DNA from: Fidelibacterota bacterium
GTDB lineage: Bacteria > Marinisomatota > Marinisomatia > Marinisomatales > UBA8229
Length of the DNA: 6,069 nt
NCBI GenBank assembly: GCA_002686675.1
Contig: NYYF01000068.1
Location: 1 to 6,069 of the forward strand
Direction of reading: 5' to 3'
Shown: piece by piece, positions 1-6,069 of the stretch
How positions within the stretch are numbered: the stretch's first letter is position 1
How the letters are laid out: every line of letters starts with the position of its first letter
The notes under the pieces: generated by a model
What the model was told of the DNA's origin: nothing
The model's input: only the letters and a program-made list of their open reading frames with translations
Database searches by the model: none
Position numbers and translations under genes: made by a program

Positions 1-863
1 ACCAACTCTACCGGTGCTTCCGGCAGCGTTGTGTCATTGTACGGATCACAGTTGTCCACAAACCACAGCCGTAAGAATTCCTTGTCAATATTTTGAGGTT
101 CATGTCCTGCGGCCATGCGCTCTTTGTATGTTTTAGCGATCCAGTAACGGCTGGAATCCGGAGTATGGATTTCATCAATGAGAATGATATTACCATCCGG
201 GTCCCTACCCATTTCATATTTTGTGTCCACAAGAACCAACCCGTGCTCGGCTGCCTTTTTTTGCCCGAAAGAAAAAAGTTCCAGAGCTTTTTTGCTGCAA
301 AAGTTCCAGTCTTCCCGGGTCATCCAACCCTTATTTGTAATTTCATCCGGTGCGATGGGGTGGTCATGTGTTTCATTCTTAGTGGTAGGGGTGAGCATGG
401 TGGTATCCAGCTTTTGATTTTTCACTAACCCTTCTGGAAGGATGTTCCCGCAATATTCTCTATCTCCATTATTATAGACAGTCCACAAAGCTGTACTGGT
501 ACTGCCTGTGATGTAGCCCCGGACCACAAACTCAATGGGAAAAACGTCACATTTTTTTGCAAGTGTTACATTAGGGTCAGTAACATCAATAACATGGTTC
601 TGAATAATATTTTTAGTCTGTTCGAACCACCAGGCGCTAGTCTGATTCAGAACCTGCCCCTTAAATGGGATTGATGCAAGAACCCGGTCAAAAGCGCTCT
701 GGCGATCCGTGGTAATGAGCGCTATTTTGTCTCCCAAATCATATTGGTCTCGAACCTTCCCGGTCAGCTTTTCTCCGTAAGGCAAAGCAGTTTCAGTTAA
801 CGTGTTGCCCAACCCCGCCTTGATTCGGTCTGTATAGTGTTCAGTTAATTCGATAACATTCAT
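1..863 (-). CDS. purC: Phosphoribosylaminoimidazole-succinocarboxamide synthase (SAICAR synthetase), partial at the left edge
   Basis: PurC joins CAIR and L-aspartate using ATP to make SAICAR, a late step of de novo IMP synthesis in the cytoplasm. I translated 287 codons; the reading frame is open to the window edge, so roughly the last 20 or more residues are missing. Family motifs are in order: GKVRDQYD (residues 35-42), the ATP/substrate segment TDRQSAFDRVLASIPFKGQ (52-70), signature 1 EFVVRGYITGS (111-121), signature 2 LVDTKYEMG (211-219) and LIDEIHTPDSSRYW (228-241). The insert around WTVYNNGDREYCGN and NQKLDTTMLTPTTK marks the longer, yeast Ade1-like type (about 300 residues) rather than the roughly 240-residue E. 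coli type. The start is the ATG at 863-861, the only ATG before an in-frame stop at 894-896. It lies inside the end of purQ (23-base overlap, different frame) with no Shine-Dalgarno sequence, so translation is probably coupled to purQ (inference). Confidence 0.97.
   Translation of the reverse strand, partial: MNVIELTEHYTDRIKAGLGNTLTETALPYGEKLTGKVRDQYDLGDKIALITTDRQSAFDRVLASIPFKGQVLNQTSAWWFEQTKNIIQNHVIDVTDPNVTLAKKCDVFPIEFVVRGYITGSTSTALWTVYNNGDREYCGNILPEGLVKNQKLDTTMLTPTTKNETHDHPIAPDEITNKGWMTREDWNFCSKKALELFSFGQKKAAEHGLVLVDTKYEMGRDPDGNIILIDEIHTPDSSRYWIAKTYKERMAAGHEPQNIDKEFLRLWFVDNCDPYNDTTLPEAPVEL
841..863 (-). promoter_or_regulatory. purQ-purC translational overlap (23 bases)
   Basis: The purC ATG (863-861) lies 20 bases upstream of the purQ TGA stop (843-841), in another frame. 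The bases before this ATG read ACCCACTCTCTC, with no purine-rich ribosome site. Initiation at purC therefore probably depends on ribosomes finishing purQ (inference). The shared bases encode the conserved end of the second PurS-like domain in one frame and the first residues of PurC in the other. Confidence 0.6.
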
Positions 864-2100
864 GAGAGAGTGGGTTAAATAGTATGTGAGTGTTCAATAT
901 AGCTTTCATGACAGTGTCAATATTACTGCTATTCACAGTTATATTCCATATGACACCACGCTTAAGTTTGGAAATTCCATTAATTTCGAAACGCTCGGTT
1001 AGGGATTCAAGCTTAGCTCGGCCGATCATATCTTCTTTTTGGCGCACCAGGAAAGATGCGGTGTTTTCTTTTGCTGTGATGTTGCTGAGGAATTCCTTGT
1101 TGGAATTGTATAATTCTCCGCTTTCGTTAATTTTTTGCAGAATAAATTCTCGATCTCCGTTCGTTTCAATTTCCCAATGGACTTGCCGTGTGACGTTGAC
1201 GCTGTAGCCCATGCGCCCCAGGGCATTATGAACCGATGCCGCTTCATTATCCGTAATAATCATGTCGATGACCCACCCTGTGGAATCCCCATTGGGTTTG
1301 TAATTAGTCACTTCATAATGGGGACGATCAAACATTAGCGTATGATCAGTAATAGGATTTCCCTGTTCGATAAATTCTTTCATGGAAGAAAAAATAACGT
1401 CACCGCCTTCTGTCCGTTCAGGGTGGGGCATTATAGCCATGACGTTTCCAGAGGAATTACAAACTGCTGCCAAATTGTACACAGAACCATTGGGATTAGT
1501 GGGAAATTCATCTATGATATTTCCATCATCATTGCAGTAAATAAAAACTGTTTGATCATTATTTATCATTTGTGATAGTAACCCATCAGGAATAACAAAC
1601 CGCCCTTCTCCATGAGCCAGGGGGACGTTAATCCGCTCCCCGGTTTTTAAATGGCGAGTGAAAGCACACCGGCTGGATGGTGCTGACATCTGTAGGTTGG
1701 ACCAAGCATTATAATACCCAACTCCTACCACATGTCCACCCTGCACCCGCTTATTATCCGTGAGAGCCATGCTCAGCCTGTGGTCTTCCAATCCCGGGAC
1801 AAGCCCGCTTTCCACCAAAATTTGTGCACCGTTACAAATACCCAAAACCGGTTTCCCTTTTTCTGCTTCCAAGCGTATCTGTTTCATGATAGGATCTAGT
1901 GCCGCAATGACACCGGCTCGGGATCGGTCTTCGTAAGAAAATCCCCCAATGATCACATAACCGTTAAAGTCTGAGAGCTTTTCCGTTGGTTTGTTCCACA
2001 AAAATTCTACGGGACTTAACCCCACACGGTAGCATGCCATAAGAGTTTCCCGTTCAGTATTGGAACCGGGGAATTGGATTACTGCAATGTTTGCACTCAT
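841..2100 (-). CDS. purQ: FGAM synthase glutaminase subunit PurQ fused to two C-terminal PurS-like domains
   Basis: The N-terminal half is the glutaminase of FGAM synthetase, which hydrolyses glutamine and passes ammonia to PurL. Residues 1 to about 255 form a class I glutamine amidotransferase: start IAVIQFPGSNTERE (residues 5-18), oxyanion-region GGFSYEDR (52-59), nucleophile elbow LGICNGAQ with catalytic Cys89, LAHGEGRF (161-168), and MPHPERT carrying the His226/Glu228 pair. All catalytic residues are present. The protein is 419 residues, against about 225-260 for stand-alone PurQ. Residues about 274-340 and 345-419 each resemble PurS, the small dimeric protein that bridges PurQ and PurL (entered separately). 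No free purS is present in the window, so the fusion probably replaces it (inference). The ATG at 2100 overlaps the purM stop by four bases (ATGA), which fixes the start. Alternatively the tail could be a different ferredoxin-like domain, but the PurS reading fits position, length and neighbours. Confidence 0.95.
   Translation of the reverse strand: MSANIAVIQFPGSNTERETLMACYRVGLSPVEFLWNKPTEKLSDFNGYVIIGGFSYEDRSRAGVIAALDPIMKQIRLEAEKGKPVLGICNGAQILVESGLVPGLEDHRLSMALTDNKRVQGGHVVGVGYYNAWSNLQMSAPSSRCAFTRHLKTGERINVPLAHGEGRFVIPDGLLSQMINNDQTVFIYCNDDGNIIDEFPTNPNGSVYNLAAVCNSSGNVMAIMPHPERTEGGDVIFSSMKEFIEQGNPITDHTLMFDRPHYEVTNYKPNGDSTGWVIDMIITDNEAASVHNALGRMGYSVNVTRQVHWEIETNGDREFILQKINESGELYNSNKEFLSNITAKENTASFLVRQKEDMIGRAKLESLTERFEINGISKLKRGVIWNITVNSSNIDTVMKAILNTHILFNPLSHECYRIN
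844..1068 (-). other. PurS-like domain 2 within the PurQ fusion
   Basis: Residues about 345-419, the extreme C-terminus of the fusion. It follows the same strand-helix-strand-helix order as domain 1: ASFLVRQKED, helix GRAKLESLTERFEI, strand ISKLKRGVIWNITV, then helix IDTVMKAILNTHILFNPLSHECYRI. The ending (leucine-rich helix, Asn-Pro, then E-C-Y-R-I) closely follows the LLANPVIEDYRIE ending of free PurS, so this copy is the easier of the two to recognise. Together the two copies would form an intramolecular version of the PurS dimer, analogous to the N-terminal domain of the large single-chain PurL (established for that family; the analogy here is inference). Confidence 0.7.
1081..1281 (-). 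other. PurS-like domain 1 within the PurQ fusion
   Basis: Residues about 274-340 of the PurQ fusion. The segment starts with a beta-strand-like VIDMIITD, then a helix ASVHNALGRMGYS that matches the PurS helix pattern (AVxxALxxMGY), a second strand VNVTRQVHWEIET that occupies the place of the PurS DVRxGKxxELxV strand, and a helix REFILQKINESGELYNSNKEF that parallels the closing CEKLLANxVIEDY of PurS. Assignment is by pattern recognition against remembered PurS sequences, not by a search. It is more divergent than stand-alone PurS at the first strand. Confidence 0.65.
2097..2100 (-). promoter_or_regulatory. ATGA start/stop overlap of purM and purQ
   Basis: The purM stop TGA (2099-2097) shares bases with the purQ ATG (2100-2098), giving the classic 4-base ATGA overlap. 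A weak purine stretch, GGGGAAG, lies more than 10 bases upstream of the start, further than a normal Shine-Dalgarno site. Coupled re-initiation is the simplest reading and would keep PurM and PurQ output linked. Confidence 0.75.
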
Positions 2101-3134
2101 TTTATTATTACTTCCCCATCACTGCCTACTACCACCCCAATTTCATAAACTTCAGTCAAATATTTCATTGCACTTTTTACCGCACTCACATCAGAAGAAT
2201 TAACAATAAACACCATCCCGATGCCCATATTGAATGCGCGGTACATTTCTTCTTCATCCACGTTACCAATGGACTGCATCACTTCACACACTGGAAGCGA
2301 AGGCCAAGACCCTTTTTGGATTTCAACACCAACACCACAAGGTAAAACTCTGGGAATGTTTTCCAATAAACCGCCGCCGGTAATATGGACAATTCCCCTT
2401 ACATCAATACCTACATCCAAAACAGCAAACACAGGATTTGTATAATTAATATGTGGTTCCAGCAATGTGAGCCCAACCGATTTATCCAATCCCGGGATAG
2501 TATCGTTTACACCATAGCTGTTGATTTCAAAGAAAATTTTACGGGCAAGAGAGTAACCGTTGGTGTGCAGTCCGCTGGATGGCAAACCCAGAACCACATC
2601 TCCGGGCTTGATGGATTCACCGGTGACAATTTTGTCCTTTTCCACAACACCTGTAATGACACCCACTATATCATGTTCTCCTGGAAGATAAGTATCAGGC
2701 ATTTCCGCTGTTTCACCACCAACAAGCGATACTCCGGTTTCTTTGCAAGCTATCACCATGCCTGATACAATCTCTTCAACAATTTCTGGTTTCAGTTTAT
2801 CGTTTGCGATGTAATCGAGAAAAGTGAGGGGCCGGGCACCCATAACCAGAATATCGTTGGCACAGGCACTCAACAGATCAAACCCAATTGTATCAAATTT
2901 CCCCAATTTTCTTGCGATAATGGTTTTGGTTCCCACACCATCAACACTTTGCACCATGACCGGATTATTATAGGTTTCTAGTACCGGTTTAAGATCATAG
3001 AGCGAACCAAAGCTTCCGAGACCTGTCAACACATTAGATGAAAAAGTGGACCGCACCCTATGTTTAATGCGATCTACCACCTCGTTTCCTGCATCAATAT
3101 CTACACCAGCTGATTTATAATCAATCTTTCCCAT
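2097..3134 (-). CDS. purM: Phosphoribosylformylglycinamidine cyclo-ligase (AIR synthetase)
   Basis: PurM uses ATP to close the ring of FGAM, giving AIR, directly after the PurL/PurQ step. The 345-residue product has the usual family length (E. coli PurM is also 345). Motifs in order: DYKSAGVDIDAGNE (residues 5-18), the ATP/phosphate-binding DGVGTK (65-70), DLLSACANDILVMGARP (86-102), VGGETAEMP (138-146), SSGLHTNGYSLAR (186-198) and HITGGGLLENIPRVLP (250-265). Residues 1 to about 165 form the N-terminal AIRS domain and the remainder the C-terminal one. The frame can be extended upstream to an ATG at 3164, but that adds ten residues (MDAWIVGKTI) absent from the family. The ATG at 3134 begins exactly where PurM homologues begin and overlaps the purL TAA by one base, so I chose it. 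Confidence 0.98.
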   Translation of the reverse strand: MGKIDYKSAGVDIDAGNEVVDRIKHRVRSTFSSNVLTGLGSFGSLYDLKPVLETYNNPVMVQSVDGVGTKTIIARKLGKFDTIGFDLLSACANDILVMGARPLTFLDYIANDKLKPEIVEEIVSGMVIACKETGVSLVGGETAEMPDTYLPGEHDIVGVITGVVEKDKIVTGESIKPGDVVLGLPSSGLHTNGYSLARKIFFEINSYGVNDTIPGLDKSVGLTLLEPHINYTNPVFAVLDVGIDVRGIVHITGGGLLENIPRVLPCGVGVEIQKGSWPSLPVCEVMQSIGNVDEEEMYRAFNMGIGMVFIVNSSDVSAVKSAMKYLTEVYEIGVVVGSDGEVIIK

Positions 3135-3136
3135 TA
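3132..3136 (-). promoter_or_regulatory. TAATG stop/start overlap of purL and purM, deciding the purM start
   Basis: The purL stop codon TAA (3136-3134) shares its last A with the purM ATG (3134-3132). The upstream bases (GTGGGAAAAACTATA) offer only a poor ribosome site, so purM translation is probably coupled to purL termination. This junction supports the internal ATG over the in-frame ATG 30 bases upstream. Confidence 0.75.
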
Positions 3137-5470
3137 TAGTTTTTCCCACAATCCACGCATCCACATTTCTTTCACTCTCCCGGTGGATAAATGGACGACA
3201 CCGTTTATTTCTATAACCCTATGTACTGTTGTGCTGCCAATCACATCAGTTTTTAATTCATATGTTGCAAACACGCTTTTAAGGGGATTTACATTTTTCT
3301 GTAAAACTTCCAGAACAAATCCTCCAGATTCGGAAAATAATAATTTATCCACTGAATAATCACCAAAAACGTTAGCCTCACAGCCAATCCCGTTTCCAAA
3401 TGTCATTTCAGCAATAGCCGCAGCAACTCCACCATCGGCAATATCATGGCAAGAAAGCACAAGTCCACCATCAATGCAATCGGTTAATGCAAAGATTTGT
3501 TTCTTCACCTCGTCCAGTTCGGGCTTCGGTACATGGGCACCCAGCTCGCTATGCAGACTGTAATAGATACTGCCTCCCAATTCATCTTTTCGCTCACCCA
3601 CCATAAGCAAAACAGAATTGGTCTTTTGAAAATGCATTGGTACAGTTTTGTTTACATCCTTGAGCCTACCAAGGCAGCTGATAATAGGGCTTGGCGGGAT
3701 TGCACCAGTTTTGGATTCATTATAAAAACTCACATTCCCGGCGATGATGGGCGTGGCCTCATCTGGATACTCTTTCAGTGTGATAGCGTGGCAAGCGTCG
3801 GACACACCGCGAACACTTTCTACAAATTCCCACATCTGCTGAGGTTTTTCTGGGTTACCGAAACACAAACAGTCAGTAATAGCATGGGGTGTTGCTCCCA
3901 CGGCAGCCACATTGCGCATGGCCTCTACCACAGCGTTTATTCCACCCCAATAAGGACTGATAAGTCCATACATAGGGTTATGATCGGTAGAAAGAGCAAT
4001 GCCAATATTTCGAATTTCTTCCGGATATTTTTCAGAATTAAACGGAGCCATAACCCCGGCATCCGCCAACCCTGTTTCCGTGTATGTCCGCCCCTGGACC
4101 TGTTTATCATACTGTTCAAACACCGGCCCACGGCTGGCCATGTTTTCATGGGAAATAATATCCAATAATGTTTTATTATAATCTACCGGCTCCGGCAAGA
4201 CTGGTTCAGTAAATATTTTATTCCCTGGTTCAAATGGACGATTATATAAAAAACCTTCTGTTACTTCTTCCGCCGGGGCATTTACAATCTCATCATTTCC
4301 GTTATGAACAATGTATTGGCCGTCGTTTCTGATTTTTCCAATAACAGAAGCGCAGGCACCAGCGCTTACGCCGGGCAGATCGAACACATTATTATAATGG
4401 TTTACAATCATTGGCGTTACTTCCGGTGGCGCAACCCACATAAATCTTTCCTGAGTCTCACTACAGAGATAAACAGAAGGGTGTAAATTATCCATACCGA
4501 TGTGGACCCTGTCCAACCAGACCTCAGATCCATAACCTGCTGTTTCCGCCAGCTCCACACTGGCACAGGCCACACCTCCAGCACCAAGATCTTTGAAACC
4601 GATATCGTCGATCAGTCCTTTTTCTTTCAGGATGTCAAACAAGGCATAAGTAGATTTGAGTAAATGCCTTTCTAGGAAGGCGTTGGGCTCCTGGACTGCT
4701 CCTTTGTTTTGCTCTTTTTTTTCTTCTTCCAATTCCAGGGAGGCAAAGCTGGCGCCGCCAAAACCACTGTTGTCCGTAGGTTTTCCGATTAGAATAAGAT
4801 CATACCCATCTGCATTTTTTGGAGCATAAGAATGGATAATTTGGTCCTCTTTCACAATACCCAGCGTTACCAATGTTACCAGGCAGTTTTCGTTATAGCC
4901 TTTGTGATAATAAATATCCCCACCAATATTGGGAACACCCAAGGGGTTACCATATCCAGCGATACCTGCCACCACGCCGTCATGAATCCACTTGGTTTTA
5001 TTGTTATTGATTTCCCCAAAGCGGAATGAATCAGTACAGGCGATCACCTCGGCACCCATGCACATTACATCTCTCACATTCCCACCTACGCCGGTGGCAG
5101 CACCTTCATAAGGGACTATTTGGGAGGGATGATTATGAGACTCATGGCTCATAACGATGCACCAACGACTTCCATCAATATCTGTGGCCACGGCAACCAC
5201 ACCAGCATCCTCCTCGGCGCCCAGAACCACATCGGGACCAGTGGTGGTAAACTGCTTTAAATGTGATCGGCTGCTTTTATAGCTGGAATGCTCTGAACCT
5301 TGGATTGAAAAAAGGATTAATTCTGACAAGGACGGAGCACGGCCTAGCATATTATTTTGAATTTTGCGTGCCTCATCTACGGTTAGCGGAATATTGAGCT
5401 CATTCAACTTGGCCTTAATGTCAGTGTTGGAAAGCCTGGAGAAGTCAACAATTTCTTTCGTGAATGCCAT
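3134..5470 (-). CDS. purL: Phosphoribosylformylglycinamidine synthase, catalytic (small-type) PurL subunit
   Basis: PurL is the ATP-dependent synthetase subunit of FGAM synthase; it takes ammonia from PurQ and aminates FGAR. At 778 residues it is the small type (usually about 600-750), which requires separate PurQ and PurS, rather than the roughly 1300-residue single chain. It has the duplicated AIRS architecture: first half about residues 36-410, second about 435-778. Motifs: active-site GSEHSSYKSS (58-67; His61, Tyr64), HESHNHPSQIVPYEGAATGVGG (109-130), NIGGD (181-185), GFGGASFAS (236-244), DLGAGGVACASVELA (294-308), STDHNPMYG (494-502), MRNVAAVGATP (518-528), GNVSFYNES (578-586) and the late CHDIADGGVAAAIAEM (674-689). 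The active-site motif differs from the common WSEHCSYK at two positions (Trp to Gly, Cys to Ser). A charged loop LEEEKKEQNKG (247-257) follows the first glycine-rich motif. The start ATG at 5470 gives a normal family N-terminus; the AT-rich leader has no Shine-Dalgarno sequence. Confidence 0.98.
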   Translation of the reverse strand: MAFTKEIVDFSRLSNTDIKAKLNELNIPLTVDEARKIQNNMLGRAPSLSELILFSIQGSEHSSYKSSRSHLKQFTTTGPDVVLGAEEDAGVVAVATDIDGSRWCIVMSHESHNHPSQIVPYEGAATGVGGNVRDVMCMGAEVIACTDSFRFGEINNNKTKWIHDGVVAGIAGYGNPLGVPNIGGDIYYHKGYNENCLVTLVTLGIVKEDQIIHSYAPKNADGYDLILIGKPTDNSGFGGASFASLELEEEKKEQNKGAVQEPNAFLERHLLKSTYALFDILKEKGLIDDIGFKDLGAGGVACASVELAETAGYGSEVWLDRVHIGMDNLHPSVYLCSETQERFMWVAPPEVTPMIVNHYNNVFDLPGVSAGACASVIGKIRNDGQYIVHNGNDEIVNAPAEEVTEGFLYNRPFEPGNKIFTEPVLPEPVDYNKTLLDIISHENMASRGPVFEQYDKQVQGRTYTETGLADAGVMAPFNSEKYPEEIRNIGIALSTDHNPMYGLISPYWGGINAVVEAMRNVAAVGATPHAITDCLCFGNPEKPQQMWEFVESVRGVSDACHAITLKEYPDEATPIIAGNVSFYNESKTGAIPPSPIISCLGRLKDVNKTVPMHFQKTNSVLLMVGERKDELGGSIYYSLHSELGAHVPKPELDEVKKQIFALTDCIDGGLVLSCHDIADGGVAAAIAEMTFGNGIGCEANVFGDYSVDKLLFSESGGFVLEVLQKNVNPLKSVFATYELKTDVIGSTTVHRVIEINGVVHLSTGRVKEMWMRGLWEKL

Positions 5471-5553
5471 TTTTATGTATTTAGTTGCGAAAGTTTTTAG
5501 ATGTTAAAACTTGATCTACATTTTTTTGAACACCTAAACACACGAGACCTCTT
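5471..5553 (-). promoter_or_regulatory. purA-purL intergenic leader, possible purL promoter region
   Basis: This is the only non-coding stretch in the window (83 bases, strongly AT-rich). Read on the minus strand it runs from the 3' arm of the purA stem-loop through a seven-A run and an AT-rich inverted repeat to TAAATACATAAAAATG at the purL start. I found no convincing -35/-10 pair, no Bacteroidota-type TTTG/TAnnTTTG pair, no PurR-type operator and no purine riboswitch core. A purL promoter here is plausible from position only. Confidence 0.3.
5491..5512. repeat. AT-rich inverted repeat upstream of purL
   Basis: Perfect 7-base arms AAGTTTT (5491-5497) and AAAACTT (5506-5512) are separated by 8 bases, centred about 30 bases upstream of the purL ATG. 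The spacing and symmetry would suit a dimeric repressor operator or a weak RNA hairpin. In DNA this AT-rich, such a repeat can also arise by chance. It does not match the E. coli PurR consensus or the Bacillus PurBox as I know them. Confidence 0.35.
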
Positions 5554-5574
5554 CTAACGAATTATGGTCTCGTG
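5541..5574 (-). other. Perfect 9-bp stem-loop across the purA stop codon
   Basis: CACGAGACC (5541-5549) and GGTCTCGTG (5566-5574) are exact reverse complements around a 16-base loop that holds the purA stop TAG (5556-5554). The upstream arm of the transcript encodes the His-Glu-Thr near the PurA C-terminus, so part of the stem is constrained coding sequence. Downstream on the transcript comes TGTTTAGGTGTTC and then seven A residues, so there is no proper U tract and it is not a canonical intrinsic terminator. It may be a weak terminator, an RNA processing or stability hairpin between purA and purL, or coincidence. Confidence 0.45.
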
Positions 5575-6069
5575 GCGCTGGGGCCCCACGGAAACGATTT
5601 TCACGGGACAACAGACCTCACCTTCTATAAAATCAATATAATCTTTTAAGTTTTGGGGAAGCTCGTCGTAGCCCTTATCCCATATATTTTCAGGCAAATC
5701 ACCCCAACCGGGCAATGTTTTATAAATTGGTTTGGCTTTACGGTACAACGTAAGACTGGCAGGCATTTCAGTGATATGTTCATTGTTCACACCATAAGCA
5801 ACACAGACAGAAAGCTTTTCGAACCCGTTTAGGACGTCCAATTTTGTCAGGGCAATTTCAGTAAGTCCGTTAACGCGTACCGCTTGGCGAACCTGGACAA
5901 GATCTAACCAACCCATACGACGTGGGCGACCGGTTGTGGTTCCATATTCATGGCCCTTTTCTCGAAGAGAGACCGCAGCATCTCCATACATTTCAGACGG
6001 AAGAGGGCCTTCTCCTACACGGCTTAAATAAGCCTTTACAACTCCAATAATTCGATTAATATCCCGAAA
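5554..6069 (-). CDS. purA: Adenylosuccinate synthase, C-terminal 171 residues (partial at the right edge)
   Basis: PurA condenses IMP with aspartate using GTP to make adenylosuccinate, the first committed step from IMP to AMP. Only the last 171 residues of an enzyme of about 420-430 residues lie in the window; the frame runs open through the right edge (first visible residues FRDINRIIGVVKAYLSRVGEGP). Recognisable C-terminal motifs: VVKAYLSRVGEGPLPSE, the TTTGRPRRMGWLDL loop that includes the arginine-rich IMP/aspartate-binding segment, the guanine-contacting ALTKLDVLNG, a PGW followed by YDELP, and the closing SVGPQRHETI that corresponds to STGPDR in other PurA proteins. An internal ATG at 5991 is not the real start, because homology continues upstream of it. 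The gene lies 83 bases ahead of purL on the same strand, so co-transcription is possible, though a hairpin separates them. Confidence 0.97.
   Translation of the reverse strand, partial: FRDINRIIGVVKAYLSRVGEGPLPSEMYGDAAVSLREKGHEYGTTTGRPRRMGWLDLVQVRQAVRVNGLTEIALTKLDVLNGFEKLSVCVAYGVNNEHITEMPASLTLYRKAKPIYKTLPGWGDLPENIWDKGYDELPQNLKDYIDFIEGEVCCPVKIVSVGPQRHETIIR

Noticed and set aside
93..428. Plus-strand open frames of 111 and 79 codons near the left end
   Set aside because: Both are antisense to the conserved purC coding region and their translations look random.
3134..3164. Longer purM start at 3164 giving a 355-residue protein
   Set aside because: The extra ten residues do not match the PurM family, which begins at the DYKSAGVD region, and the 3134 ATG forms a TAATG junction with purL.
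3497..4168. Plus-strand open frame of 223 codons
   Set aside because: It lies wholly antisense to highly conserved purL, has no family-like features and no leader; it is a shadow frame.
5519..5574. Intrinsic terminator after purA
   Set aside because: The hairpin is real, but the transcript after it has a GU-rich stretch and then an A run instead of a U tract, so I list it only as a stem-loop.
5580..5587. GGGGCCCC palindrome
   Set aside because: An 8-base palindrome inside purA coding sequence, fully explained by codons; no partner or context suggests a site.
1..6069. Defence system, mobile element, CRISPR array or other undescribed accessory system
   Set aside because: Every substantial open frame belongs to a purine-biosynthesis enzyme, composition looks even by eye, and no direct repeats, transposase or array-like spacing is present. 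The only novelty is the PurQ architecture.

Overview
The window is a compact stretch of bacterial purine-biosynthesis genes, all on the minus strand. In order of transcription (right to left) they are: the C-terminal part of purA (adenylosuccinate synthase, cut by the right edge), purL, purM, a purQ with an unusual C-terminal extension, and purC (SAICAR synthase, cut by the left edge). Every base from 1 to 5470 is coding, and the only intergenic gap is the 83 bases between purA and purL. I see no RNA gene, mobile element, CRISPR array, defence gene or foreign island.

The genes form a pathway module. PurL with the PurQ fusion converts FGAR to FGAM using glutamine and ATP, PurM closes the imidazole ring to give AIR, PurC condenses CAIR with aspartate to give SAICAR, and PurA starts the IMP to AMP branch. 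The cluster behaves like one operon: purL and purM share one base (TAATG), purM and purQ share four (ATGA), and purQ and purC overlap by 23 bases in different frames. The purA-purL gap holds the only candidate control elements: a perfect 9-bp stem-loop over the purA stop codon and an AT-rich inverted repeat ahead of purL.

The most notable feature is the purQ product. At 419 residues it is far longer than a usual PurQ (about 225-260). After a complete glutaminase domain it carries about 145 residues that read as two consecutive PurS-like domains. Free-standing PurS is normally a small separate protein, and none is encoded here. The fusion would put one PurQ and two PurS units on a single chain, which matches the 2 PurS : 1 PurQ : 1 PurL make-up known for the Bacillus/Thermotoga FGAM synthetase complex.

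The organism looks like a free-living bacterium with moderate GC (mid-40s by eye), a small-type PurL, a long yeast-like PurC, and no clear Shine-Dalgarno sequences before its genes. Weak leaders occur in Bacteroidota and some related or uncultured marine phyla. However, Bacteroidota usually use the large single-chain PurL, so I would only tentatively suggest an uncultured lineage near that group and cannot name it from sequence alone.
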